A stretch of 48,152 nucleotides of DNA, from contig JADIMW010000004.1 in the NCBI GenBank assembly GCA_017694415.1, positions 1 through 48,152 on the forward strand, given 5' to 3'. Of the stretch, positions 1-8,414 are shown piece after piece (the first letter of the stretch is position 1; the number at the start of each line of letters is the position of its first letter). The DNA is from Candidatus Caccoplasma merdipullorum. Lineage in GTDB: Bacteria > Bacteroidota > Bacteroidia > Bacteroidales > G3-4614. The translations under genes and the position numbers were made by a program. The notes beneath the pieces are model-generated. The model made no database searches, had not been told where the DNA came from, and worked only from the letters and a program-made list of their open reading frames with translations.

Positions 1-174
1 CCTGTACTCATACCAGTAGTCGAGAACATCGCCGAGCATATAAATAGCCGATGCCGTATCCTTTACGGAATCGAGCCAGCGCACCACACGCTTTTCCGTC
101 TCCCGCGGAGATTCAAGCGTGGAAGCCCCCAAGTGCATGTCCGATATGAAATAAACCCTTTTGCCCTTATCCAT
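1..174 (-). CDS. UDP-2,3-diacylglucosamine diphosphatase-like metallophosphoesterase (LpxH family), partial
   Basis: Only the first 58 codons lie in the window; the gene runs off the left edge. The reading frame starts at an ATG at 174 and reads MDKGKRVYFISDMHLGAST, then LGDVLDYWYEY. The D12-x-H14 pair and the GD(V) motif around residues 48-49 are the first two metal-binding blocks of calcineurin-like phosphoesterases. The hydrophobic DYWYEY that follows GD is typical of LpxH, which removes UMP from UDP-2,3-diacylglucosamine in lipid A synthesis at the inner membrane. It lies 34 nt downstream of the MIP18-family gene on the same strand, so it is probably the third gene of a pepD operon. LpxH over other phosphoesterases is inferred from this short stretch. 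Confidence 0.72.
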   Translation of the reverse strand, partial: MDKGKRVYFISDMHLGASTLESPRETEKRVVRWLDSVKDTASAIYMLGDVLDYWYEYR

Positions 175-208
175 AAACAACATCAACAAAAAACAGCGGA
201 CAACCGAA

Positions 209-526
209 TCACAGGAAACCAAGTTCGAGTTTAGCCTCCTCGCTCATCATCTCCTTGTTCCACTCCGGTTCGAACACCAAATTCAAATCTACGCTTTTAA
301 TCCCGTCGATTCCTTCCAGTTTCATCCGCACATCCTCCATAATAAATTCGGCTGCCGGACAGTTGGGGGCGGTAAGCGTCATATCAACTTTCAGATTCTT
401 GTCGTCATCGATGTCGATAAGGTATATCAGCCCCAAATCGTATATGTTCACAGGTATTTCGGGGTCGTAAACCGTCCTGAGCATCTTTACCACCCTCTCC
501 TCCAATGTAGGCTCCGTATTAGTCAT
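209..526 (-). CDS. MIP18/DUF59 family Fe-S cluster assembly protein (SufT-like)
   Basis: This 105-residue protein spans the whole MIP18 (DUF59) domain. It carries the family signature DPEIPVNIYDLGLIY near residues 21-35 and TAPNCPAAE with the conserved Cys56. Members help deliver or mature Fe-S clusters in the cytosol; bacterial SufT and eukaryotic CIA2 are relatives. It starts 7 nt after the pepD stop and is followed by the LpxH-like gene, so the three are probably co-transcribed. No suf genes are present nearby. The family call is firm, but the exact client proteins cannot be told from sequence. Confidence 0.85.
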   Translation of the reverse strand: MTNTEPTLEERVVKMLRTVYDPEIPVNIYDLGLIYLIDIDDDKNLKVDMTLTAPNCPAAEFIMEDVRMKLEGIDGIKSVDLNLVFEPEWNKEMMSEEAKLELGFL

Positions 527-533
527 ATCCGCA

Positions 534-2000
534 TCACTTCGATTGTTCGGCCACCTTCACGAGGATAGCTTTAAGGAACGTATAGAATCTCTCAACCGAC
601 GGGATGTACATCCTTTCATCGGGAGTATGCACATCGGCCATTGTCGGGCCTATCGAAATCATGTCCAACGTCGGATATTTCTTCAGGAACAAAGCACATT
701 CCAACCCTGCGTGTATGGCCTTTACCTGTGGCTTCCTGTCATCGAACGACTCTTTGTAAGCCTCTACTGCGACCTTGAGCAGTTCCGATTTCCTGTCGGG
801 ACGCCACCCGGGATAAGAATCGCCATGCGACACCTTTGCTCCGGCCAGCATGAAAAGGCTCTCCATGCTTGCTACAATAGCCTCCTTCATCGAATCGATA
901 CTGCTGCGCTGACTGGTACAGACAACAATCTTGTTGTCGCCCGACCTCTTTACCGAAGCGAGATTGGTAGAAGTCTCGACCAGCCCCTTCATTTCGGCAC
1001 TCATCGAAATAACACCGTGCGGGCAAGCATTCAACGCATTCAGCAACACGTAAGAAGCCTGACGGTCGATAGCCGTCTTACACGTCTCCACACTTTCCCA
1101 CTTCATTACAAAATCATCATCCACCCCTTTCAGTTCCTCACCGACAGTTGCCGCAAACATGTTAAGTTCCACCGTAATACGCTCTTTGCTATCGACAGGG
1201 ACGCCTATTACTGCCGAAGCCTCGCGAGGTATGGCGTTACGCAGGCTGCCGCCCTCGAACGAAACCAAAACAATCTTGTGCTTATCGATGGCGGGGCACA
1301 AAAAGCGGGAGAGAATCTTTATGGCATTTCCGCGTCCGAGATGAATATCGCCACCCGAATGTCCTCCTTTCAGCCCCGAAACTGAAATCTTCATAAAGTG
1401 ATAATTGGGCGGAGCCATCATCGGGTTATGGACAAACGTGGCGACAGTATCCGCCCCGCCGGCACACCCGATAAAAATCTCACCCTCCTCTTCCGAATCG
1501 AGATTTATAAGATACTTACCGCTTATAAAGCCGTCCTTCAACGCCTTTGCGCCTCCAAGACCGGTCTCCTCATCGACCGTAAAAAGAGCCTCCACGGGCC
1601 CCGTCTGCAACGTCTCTTCCGTCAGCAGGGCAAGAGCCGCAGCAATACCTATGCCGTTGTCGGCACCCAGCGTAGTGCCGTCGGCCGTTACCCAGTCGCC
1701 GTCGATATACGGCTTCAACGCATCTTTCTCAAAGTCAATCTTAACACCGGCAACCTTGTCGCACACCATATCCATATGCGCCTGCAACGTAACGACAGGC
1801 ACATTTTCGAAATCGGGCGACGCAGGCCGGGACACCAAAATATTGCCCGCCTCGTCCTCCTTGCAGAAGAGTTTGCGGTCGGCGGCAAACTTCTTTATAT
1901 ACGCCCGTATCTTCTCCTCCTTTTTCGAGGGTCGCGGAACTTTTGTTATTTCATCGAAAATACCCCATACCGATACGGGGTTCAACTCTTTAATCTCCAT
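534..2000 (-). CDS. pepD: Cytosolic aminoacyl-histidine / non-specific dipeptidase (M20 family, PepD)
   Basis: A 488-residue zinc dipeptidase of the M20C type, full length for the family. The metal-binding blocks are visible: H75 and D77 in LQAHMDMVCDK, D114 in TTLGADNGIGIA, and the catalytic/metal pair E144-E145 in DEETGLGG. A late metal-ligand histidine sits in IHAGLECALF near the C-terminus. There is no signal peptide, so it acts in the cytoplasm on imported dipeptides. It is the first gene of a minus-strand set with the MIP18 protein and the LpxH-like enzyme. I found no full consensus promoter in the gap upstream; a partial box (TTAATTTG) lies near 2011-2018. Confidence 0.93.
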   Translation of the reverse strand: MEIKELNPVSVWGIFDEITKVPRPSKKEEKIRAYIKKFAADRKLFCKEDEAGNILVSRPASPDFENVPVVTLQAHMDMVCDKVAGVKIDFEKDALKPYIDGDWVTADGTTLGADNGIGIAAALALLTEETLQTGPVEALFTVDEETGLGGAKALKDGFISGKYLINLDSEEEGEIFIGCAGGADTVATFVHNPMMAPPNYHFMKISVSGLKGGHSGGDIHLGRGNAIKILSRFLCPAIDKHKIVLVSFEGGSLRNAIPREASAVIGVPVDSKERITVELNMFAATVGEELKGVDDDFVMKWESVETCKTAIDRQASYVLLNALNACPHGVISMSAEMKGLVETSTNLASVKRSGDNKIVVCTSQRSSIDSMKEAIVASMESLFMLAGAKVSHGDSYPGWRPDRKSELLKVAVEAYKESFDDRKPQVKAIHAGLECALFLKKYPTLDMISIGPTMADVHTPDERMYIPSVERFYTFLKAILVKVAEQSK

Positions 2001-2149
2001 AAAAAAGTCAAATTAATAAAACCTCCATAATACACTTACAACAACCGTGCCTGAGAAAAAGCAGGACGGTTTGCCGTTTTTAACCGCACATACTGCACAT
2101 ACTGCACAAATACCGCACTAACGGCAAGATACACACCGCTAAAAAATAA

Positions 2150-2181
2150 TTTGCTACAACTGCCAAGTTGCATTATATTTG
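2150..2181 (+). promoter_or_regulatory. Bacteroidota-type promoter for the small membrane protein / OmpH operon
   Basis: TTTG at 2150-2153 is followed after 20 nt by TATATTTG at 2174-2181. This matches the Bacteroidota primary sigma consensus TTTG-N19/21-TAnnTTTG exactly. It lies 52 nt upstream of the start at 2234. Confidence 0.75.
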
Positions 2182-2233
2182 CGGAGTCATCCCGTTTGCG
2201 GCGGCGGCATTTCAAAAAACAAAGATACTAAAA

Positions 2234-2455
2234 ATGTTATACACTCTGATTTTTGCATTACTGATAATGGCCGTGGCCGTATTCATAATGTCGGTAAAAC
2301 TGATATTCAAAAAAGGAGGCAAGTTTCCCGACGGGCACATAGGGCACAGTAAAGCAATGAAATCGAGAGGAATAAAATGCGCCGTATCGACCGATGCGGG
2401 GGAAAGACGCCAAAAAGACCTGAAAGAAAGAATAACAACAAACAACAACAAATAA
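2234..2455 (+). CDS. Small conserved single-pass membrane protein, function unknown
   Basis: A 73-residue protein with one N-terminal hydrophobic segment (residues 2-24, LYTLIFALLIMAVAVFIM) and a short cytoplasmic tail carrying KGGKFPDGHIGH and a single Cys. I chose the ATG at 2234 because the upstream 22 codons would lie over the promoter box at 2174-2181. The KGGKFP-xGHI pattern resembles a small protein I have seen in many Bacteroidota, annotated only as membrane or secreted protein. Four nt separate it from the OmpH-like gene, so the two are probably co-translated. No function is assigned; TatA is unlikely because the amphipathic helix is missing. Confidence 0.6.
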   Translation: MLYTLIFALLIMAVAVFIMSVKLIFKKGGKFPDGHIGHSKAMKSRGIKCAVSTDAGERRQKDLKERITTNNNK

Positions 2456-2459
2456 AACC

Positions 2460-3050
2460 ATGAAAAGATTTTACAGAATTCTGCCGGTAATTGCACTTGC
2501 AGCACTTACCACCACCACATTTACCCAGTGCAAAAAAAGCGACGGTACCGACAAACTGCTATCGGTAAGCGAAAGCGACTCATGCCAGGCCTCCGGTTTA
2601 AGAGTGGCCTACATAAACACCGATACGCTTTTGGAAAAATACGAGCTGGCAAAGAAACTCAATGACGAAATCCTCAAAAAAGACGAGACAATCCGTGCAA
2701 ACGTAAACGAGCGGAGCAAATCGTTGGAAAAGGATGTAAGCGAATTCCAGCGCAAATACAACAACAACGCATTCCTTTCGCAAGAACGCGCAGAACAGGA
2801 ATACCAGCGCATCAACAACCGCCAGCAGGAGTTGCAGGAATATGTCCAGAGAATGGAAATAGAAGCCATGCAGAACAGACAAAAAGTTATACAGGTTGTA
2901 ACCGATTCGATACAGAACTATATAAAGAGCGAGATAAAGGGAAAATACGACATAGTACTCAACAATGCCGGCACCCTTCACGTAACCGATAAAATAGACA
3001 TAACCGAAGAAGTAGTAAAGGGACTCAACGCACGATACACGGAGAAATAG
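2460..3050 (+). CDS. OmpH/Skp-family periplasmic chaperone-like protein, predicted lipoprotein
   Basis: A 196-residue protein with an N-terminal signal (MKRFYRILPVIALAALTT) ending at a lipobox-like FTQC with Cys24. The body is one long charged, Gln/Glu/Arg-rich coiled coil (about residues 60-145), as in Skp/OmpH, followed by a short folded end (YDIVLNNAGTLHVTDKIDIT) that matches the base of the Skp subunit. Skp trimers hold unfolded outer-membrane proteins in the periplasm. Classical Skp is soluble; the Cys here suggests membrane anchoring. It is second in a two-gene operon behind the small membrane protein and is followed by a long hairpin at 3073-3112. Confidence 0.82.
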   Translation: MKRFYRILPVIALAALTTTTFTQCKKSDGTDKLLSVSESDSCQASGLRVAYINTDTLLEKYELAKKLNDEILKKDETIRANVNERSKSLEKDVSEFQRKYNNNAFLSQERAEQEYQRINNRQQELQEYVQRMEIEAMQNRQKVIQVVTDSIQNYIKSEIKGKYDIVLNNAGTLHVTDKIDITEEVVKGLNARYTEK

Positions 3051-3072
3051 AAAATCTCCCATAACCGACCAC

Positions 3073-3112
3073 ACGGGTTGCCTACCGGATAAATATCCTG
3101 TACGCAACCCGT
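3073..3112 (+). terminator. Extended hairpin after the OmpH-like gene, probable terminator
   Basis: ACGGGTTGC (3073-3081) pairs with GCAACCCGT (3104-3112). The inner bases also pair imperfectly (TACCGGA with TCCTGTA), leaving a loop of about 6 nt. Only a weak T-tract follows, so termination may be incomplete. Confidence 0.55.
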
Positions 3113-3217
3113 ATCTGTTAAAAGGCTAAAGCATTACAGACACCGGGAACAGAGCCGGGAACAAAAAGGCGCAACAGTATTCCGAGCCAAAAACGCTGTC
3201 AAGACAGAGTTTATTCT

Positions 3218-3225
3218 TACCTTTA
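3218..3225 (+). promoter_or_regulatory. Possible -7 element upstream of the Ig-like lipoprotein gene
   Basis: TACCTTTA at 3218-3225 differs from the Bacteroidota -7 box TAnnTTTG only in the last base. It lies 28 nt before the start at 3253. No clear -33 TTTG is visible. Confidence 0.35.
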
Positions 3226-3252
3226 CACGCAAAACAGAAGCCACTACGACTA

Positions 3253-5208
3253 ATGGACAAACGTAACACTTCTCTCACACATCTTGCCAACGCGGTTATC
3301 GCGACACTTGTACTGACAATAATAAGTTCATGCGCCAGCATAGGCACGCCGAGCGGAGGCCCGCGCGACTACGACCCGCCCGTATATAAAGGCAGTACCC
3401 CTAAACAAAACCAGACAAACGTAAAAAGCAAAAAAATAGAGATAGAGTTCAACGAAATACTGCAACTCGACAACCCGTCGGAAAACGTCGTCATCTCCCC
3501 ACCGCAAAACGAGATGCCGAAGATAAACGCACAAGGGAAAAAAATATACATCGAACTGCTCGACTCGCTGATACCCAACACCACATACGCAATAGATTTC
3601 GGCGATGCGATAAAGGACAACAACGAAGGAAATATCCTGAACGGATTCTCGTTGGCATTCTCCACGGGCGACAAGACCGACTCCCTGCAAATATCGGGAA
3701 CCGTACTCAATGCCGCCGACCTCGAACCGATAACCGGCATGACGATAGGAATACACACCGACACGACCGACACGGCAATAAGCACCAAACCGTTCGAAAG
3801 AATATCGCGGAGCGACGCATTCGGTAAATTCACGATACGCAACCTCTCCCCCGGCAAATACCGCATATACGGATTAAAAGATGCCGACCGCAGCTACACC
3901 TACAACAACACATCGGAAGACATAGCATTCAGCAAAGAGATAATAATCCCCACAGCCGAAGGGACAACCCAAACAGACACGATAAAAATAAAAGAAGTAA
4001 AAGACGGAAAAGAGACGACCCGCGATTCGCTTGTAACACGCAACACAACCCGCTACTATCCCGACAGCATACTGCTTTTGGCGTTCAACCAAGGAAAATC
4101 GCCGCTATACCTCAGCAAAACGGACAGACAGGAACGGCGCCGCTTCACGATAATCTTCTCAACCGAAACAGACACCCTGCCCGAGCTCGAACCCATAAAC
4201 TTCAAGCCGCAAATACCCGACTGGTACATACTCGAGCGGACGGTAAAGAACGACACGCTGAACTATTGGATAAAAGACTCGGCAGTTTACAACATCGACA
4301 CTCTGATATTCGCCGCGAAATTCAAAGCCAGCGATTCGCTGATGAACATAATAGACCAGACGGACACGCTCGAGTTCCTCGCACGAAAAGAAATACAGAA
4401 CAACAATACCGGCGGCAGTCGCAGAAAAAGACGCAACGATGCCGATAGCGTAACAGTAAAATTCATGGACATAACCCCGAAAGTGAACGCATCGACAGAC
4501 GTTTACTCATCGCCCCGTTTCATCTTCAACCAGCCCGTAGGACATATCGACACCGCCGCAATACACCTGCGAGTAAAAGAAGACAGCATCTGGACAGACG
4601 TAAAAGGGTTCGAATTCTACGCCGACTCACTGTCGCCGCGCACCTACATACTTAAAAATCCGTGGCGTTTCGCAAGCGAATACAAATTCACGATAGACTC
4701 GCTGGGAGCAGAAGGGATATACGGCGAATACACAAAAGGACTCGAGCAGACGATAAGAATCAAAAAGAGCGAAGAATACTCCAATCTATACATAGAGACA
4801 AAAGGGGTAGAATCGGGAGCATTCGTCGAGCTGCTCAACAAAAGCGACAAACCCGTCCGCTATGCAACTGTACGTAACGGCGGAGCAGAATTCGTCTTCG
4901 TACAACCCGGCACCTACTACGCGCGGCTTGTAATAGACAGCGACGGAAACCGCAAGTTCACAAACGGAGAATACCCCATACGGCAACCCGAGAAAGTATA
5001 TTACTACAACAACCCAATAGAGTTAAAACCCAACTGGGATGTAGAACAGACATGGGACGTATATGCCATACCCGTAGAAAAGCAAAAGCCGTACGAGATA
5101 GTAAAGAACAAACCGGCCAACTACAAGAAAGAAGACGACGCAGACAGAAAAGATAAGGAAAACGACCCGATATATTCGAACCGTCCCACGACAAATCTGC
5201 AATTCTGA
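3253..5208 (+). CDS. Outer lipoprotein with N-terminal Ig-like (SbsA/Big_5 type) domain
   Basis: A 651-residue protein with a hydrophobic N-terminus ending in the lipobox ISSC, then PSGGPRDYDPPVYKGSTPK. The next hundred residues (IEIEFNEILQLDNPSENVVISPP ... NTTYAIDFGDAIKDNNEGN) fit an SbsA-like Ig fold found in a conserved Bacteroidota lipoprotein family. A carboxypeptidase-regulatory-like beta fold follows at about 130-220 (SGTVLNAADLEPITG, FGKFTIRNLSPGKYRIYGLKDAD). The rest is beta-rich and uncharacterised, with a charged Lys/Asp C-terminal tail. It probably sits in the cell envelope. Its function is not known; the downstream neighbour leuS has its own promoter and gives no clue. Confidence 0.75.
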   Translation: MDKRNTSLTHLANAVIATLVLTIISSCASIGTPSGGPRDYDPPVYKGSTPKQNQTNVKSKKIEIEFNEILQLDNPSENVVISPPQNEMPKINAQGKKIYIELLDSLIPNTTYAIDFGDAIKDNNEGNILNGFSLAFSTGDKTDSLQISGTVLNAADLEPITGMTIGIHTDTTDTAISTKPFERISRSDAFGKFTIRNLSPGKYRIYGLKDADRSYTYNNTSEDIAFSKEIIIPTAEGTTQTDTIKIKEVKDGKETTRDSLVTRNTTRYYPDSILLLAFNQGKSPLYLSKTDRQERRRFTIIFSTETDTLPELEPINFKPQIPDWYILERTVKNDTLNYWIKDSAVYNIDTLIFAAKFKASDSLMNIIDQTDTLEFLARKEIQNNNTGGSRRKRRNDADSVTVKFMDITPKVNASTDVYSSPRFIFNQPVGHIDTAAIHLRVKEDSIWTDVKGFEFYADSLSPRTYILKNPWRFASEYKFTIDSLGAEGIYGEYTKGLEQTIRIKKSEEYSNLYIETKGVESGAFVELLNKSDKPVRYATVRNGGAEFVFVQPGTYYARLVIDSDGNRKFTNGEYPIRQPEKVYYYNNPIELKPNWDVEQTWDVYAIPVEKQKPYEIVKNKPANYKKEDDADRKDKENDPIYSNRPTTNLQF

Positions 5209-5264
5209 CAAAAAGAGAACAGAGAAAAAGAGCGGGCAAAGTAGCGGATATGCCGACAAATGAG

Positions 5265-5272
5265 TACCTTTG
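5265..5272 (+). promoter_or_regulatory. -7 promoter element for leuS
   Basis: TACCTTTG at 5265-5272 is a perfect TAnnTTTG box, 75 nt before the leuS start. The -33 part is not clear. Its place inside the 139-nt intergenic gap supports independent transcription of leuS. Confidence 0.6.
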
Positions 5273-5347
5273 CAAACCGTTAATCGGCGGCGTTCGCAAC
5301 GACAAGCCGATATAAAGCAAAGAAAAAGAAAAAAAGAGAACAGCAAA

Positions 5348-8116
5348 ATGGAATACGATTTCAGAGAAATAGAAAAACGCTGGCAAAAATACTGGCAGGA
5401 CAACGACACCTACCGCGTAGTCGAAGACCCGATGAAACCCAAATACTACGTACTCGACATGTTCCCCTACCCGTCGGGAGCAGGGCTGCACGTAGGGCAC
5501 CCGCTCGGATACATAGCTTCCGACATATACGCCCGCTACAAAAGGCTGCAAGGGTACAACGTGCTGCACCCGATGGGATACGACGCATACGGGCTTCCCG
5601 CCGAGCAGTACGCCATACAGACGGGGCAACATCCCGCGATAACCACACAAAAGAACATAGAGCGGTATCGCAGCCAGCTGGACAAGATAGGCTTCTGCTT
5701 CGACTGGAACAGAGAAGTCCGCACCTGCGACCCCGACTACTACCGCTGGACACAATGGGCATTCGAACAGATGTTCAACTCTTATTACGACAGGAAGGAA
5801 GACAAGGCAATGCCCATTTCGCAACTCGTGGAACACTTCGAAAAACACGGAACTGAAGGCATCGATGCCGCATGCAGCGAAGAGTTGCAGTTTACCGCCG
5901 ACCAGTGGAACAAAAAGAGCGACAAGGAGAAACAGACCACTCTTCTCAACTACCGCATAGCCTACCTCGGCGACACGATGGTAAACTGGTGTCCCAAGCT
6001 CGGCACGGTACTTGCAAACGACGAAGTAAGCGAAGGAATATCAATACGTGGAGGATACCCCGTAGAGCAAAAGATAATGCGCCAGTGGTGTCTTAGAGTC
6101 TCGGCCTATGCACAACGCCTTCTCGACGGACTCGAAAAAATAGACTGGAGCGATTCGCTGAAAGAGACCCAGCGCAACTGGATAGGACGCAGCGAAGGAG
6201 CAGAGATGCAGTTCAAGGTAGCCGACTCGGATGTAGTATTTACAATCTTCACCACACGTGCCGACACTATATTCGGCGTAACATTCATGGTACTCGCACC
6301 CGAAAGCGAATACGTACAAAAAGTCGTAACCCCCGAATGTAAAGAAGCCGTAGATAAATATCTCGACAGCATCAAGCACCGCACCGAACGCGAAAGAATC
6401 GCCGACCGCACGGTATCGGGCGTCTTTACCGGAGCATACGCGATAAACCCGCTCAACGACAAAAAAATCCCCATATACATAAGCGACTACGTTCTGGCCG
6501 GCTACGGCACAGGAGCCATAATGGCAGTACCGGCGCACGACAGCCGCGACTACGCATTTGCAAAAGCCTTCTCCCTGCCCATAATCCCGTTGATAGAAGG
6601 GTGCGACGTATCGGAAGAGAGTTTCGATGCAAAGGAAGGGAAAATGATAAACTCCGAAGGCAAAGGCCTCAATCTTAACGGGCTCGAAGTAAAAGAAGCC
6701 ATAGCCCGCACAAAAGAGTTCATAAAAGAAAAAGGACTGGGACGCGTAAAAGTGAACTACCGCCTGCGCGATGCAATCTTCAGCCGCCAGCGGTACTGGG
6801 GCGAACCCTTCCCCGTATATTACAAAGAAGGGCTGCCGTACATGCTGCCCGACGAAAAACTGCCGCTGCACCTGCCGGAAATAGACAAATACCTCCCCAC
6901 CGAAACCGGAGAGCCGCCGCTGGGACGCGCAAAGAACTGGGAAACCGCCGAGCATTACCCGCTGGAACTCTGCACCATGCCGGGATTCGCAGGGTCGTCG
7001 GCCTACTACCTGCGCTATATGGACCCGCATAACCCCGACCGACTGGTATCGCACGAAGCAAACAACTACTGGCGCAACGTCGATTTATACGTCGGAGGCA
7101 CAGAACATGCCACGGGACACCTGATATACAGCCGGTTCTGGAACAAGTTCCTGTACGACCTCGGCGTAGTATGCGAAGACGAACCGTTCAAGAAACTCAT
7201 CAATCAGGGAATGATACAAGGACGCTCCAACTTCGTTTACAGGATAAAAAACAGCAACACGTTCGTATCATACAACCTCAAAGACCAGTACGACACTACA
7301 GAAATACACGTCGATGTAAACATAGTAAGCAACGACAGACTCGACATGGAAGCCTTCCGCAAATGGAGTCCCGACTATGCCGATGCCGAGTTCATACTCG
7401 AAAACGGCGAATATATCTGCGGATACGCCGTAGAGAAGATGTCGAAATCGATGTACAACGTAGTCAATCCCGACGATATAGTAGAGCGATACGGTGCTGA
7501 TACGCTGCGCCTGTACGAAATGTTCCTCGGGCCGATAGAACAGAGCAAACCGTGGGACACCAACGGAATAGACGGAGTACACCGTTTCCTGAAAAAACTC
7601 TGGAATCTCTTCTACGACAAAAACGGTCTGGCCGTAACGGACGATGCACCGACAAAAGAAGAGCTAAAGGCGTTGCACAAACTGATAAAGAAAGTAAGTT
7701 ACGATATAGAGCACTTCTCGTTCAACACATCGGTAAGCGCGTTTATGATATGCGTAAACGAACTGACATCGCTTAAATGCCGCAAAAAGGAGATACTCAA
7801 GCCCCTTACCGTACTGCTCGCACCGTTTGCTCCCCACATAAGCGAAGAACTGTGGAGCGCACTCGGCAATACACCGTCGGTTTGCGATGCCCCGTGGCCG
7901 ACATACGATGAAGAGTGCATAAAGGAAGACACCGTAAACTACGCAATATCGTTCAACGGCAAAGTCCGCTTCAATATGGAATTCCCTGCCGATGCGACAG
8001 CCGAAGAGATAGAAAAAAGCGTACTCGCATCGCCGTCGGCCGAGAAATGGATAAACGGCAAGACTCCCAAAAAAGTAATAGTCGTACCCGGCAAACTTAT
8101 AAACATAGTAATATAA
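5348..8116 (+). CDS. leuS: Leucyl-tRNA synthetase
   Basis: A 922-residue class I synthetase that charges tRNA-Leu. The HIGH-type motif is HVGH at residues 48-51 in [16 protein letters not shown], and KMSKS is at 697-701. The editing (CP1) domain is present, with [15 protein letters not shown] and [19 protein letters not shown]. An extra segment near residues 158-200 ([11 protein letters not shown] ... [12 protein letters not shown]) is typical of Bacteroidota LeuS and accounts for the length above 900. The frame is open upstream to 5270, but the ATG at 5348 is right: it gives the conserved start [12 protein letters not shown], and the upstream codons lie on the promoter. A strong hairpin follows at 8158-8194. 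Confidence 0.97.
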   Translation: MEYDFREIEKRWQKYWQDNDTYRVVEDPMKPKYYVLDMFPYPSGAGLHVGHPLGYIASDIYARYKRLQGYNVLHPMGYDAYGLPAEQYAIQTGQHPAITTQKNIERYRSQLDKIGFCFDWNREVRTCDPDYYRWTQWAFEQMFNSYYDRKEDKAMPISQLVEHFEKHGTEGIDAACSEELQFTADQWNKKSDKEKQTTLLNYRIAYLGDTMVNWCPKLGTVLANDEVSEGISIRGGYPVEQKIMRQWCLRVSAYAQRLLDGLEKIDWSDSLKETQRNWIGRSEGAEMQFKVADSDVVFTIFTTRADTIFGVTFMVLAPESEYVQKVVTPECKEAVDKYLDSIKHRTERERIADRTVSGVFTGAYAINPLNDKKIPIYISDYVLAGYGTGAIMAVPAHDSRDYAFAKAFSLPIIPLIEGCDVSEESFDAKEGKMINSEGKGLNLNGLEVKEAIARTKEFIKEKGLGRVKVNYRLRDAIFSRQRYWGEPFPVYYKEGLPYMLPDEKLPLHLPEIDKYLPTETGEPPLGRAKNWETAEHYPLELCTMPGFAGSSAYYLRYMDPHNPDRLVSHEANNYWRNVDLYVGGTEHATGHLIYSRFWNKFLYDLGVVCEDEPFKKLINQGMIQGRSNFVYRIKNSNTFVSYNLKDQYDTTEIHVDVNIVSNDRLDMEAFRKWSPDYADAEFILENGEYICGYAVEKMSKSMYNVVNPDDIVERYGADTLRLYEMFLGPIEQSKPWDTNGIDGVHRFLKKLWNLFYDKNGLAVTDDAPTKEELKALHKLIKKVSYDIEHFSFNTSVSAFMICVNELTSLKCRKKEILKPLTVLLAPFAPHISEELWSALGNTPSVCDAPWPTYDEECIKEDTVNYAISFNGKVRFNMEFPADATAEEIEKSVLASPSAEKWINGKTPKKVIVVPGKLINIVI

Positions 8117-8157
8117 GACGCCGACGGGCAACGACACAAACAGAGCCGCACAAAAAA

Positions 8158-8194
8158 GAGGCCGACTAAAAGCAATATTTTAGTCGGTCTCTTT
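8158..8194 (+). terminator. Intrinsic terminator of leuS
   Basis: CCGACTAAAA (8162-8171) pairs with TTTTAGTCGG (8178-8187), and the outer GAG/CTC also pair. A CTCTTT tract follows on the plus strand. Confidence 0.8.
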
Positions 8195-8414
8195 ACATTA
8201 CCATATAATTTACGGATATTCCGAAAATCCCCCGCCGTTTGCCAGTTTATAAAAAAAATCCGCATCATCTCACAGACAAACGATGCAGATTAAGCCTCTT
8301 CAATATGTACGCAACATTATATCATTTAATCAGCGTCCATTCCATACCGCAACACCTTTCCCCGCCGTTCAATACTGCAAACGACAACCGTCCCCGTTGC
8401 CATGCGGAAGCAAG
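8195..8414. other. Intergenic region between convergent leuS and the Omp85-like gene
   Basis: The stretch from 8117 to 8414 (298 nt) separates two convergent genes. It holds the leuS terminator (8158-8194) and a minus-strand hairpin with a T-run (8251-8291). Open frames that cross it have no recognisable protein features. Confidence 0.5.
8251..8291 (-). terminator. Probable terminator of the Omp85-like gene
   Basis: Read on the minus strand, AATCTGCATC pairs with GATGCGGATT (one mismatch) and is followed directly by eight T. It sits about 120 nt past the stop codon of the barrel gene. Confidence 0.65.

Noticed and set aside
2234..2455. Small membrane protein as TatA
   Set aside because: It has an N-terminal hydrophobic helix but no FG hinge or amphipathic helix typical of TatA.
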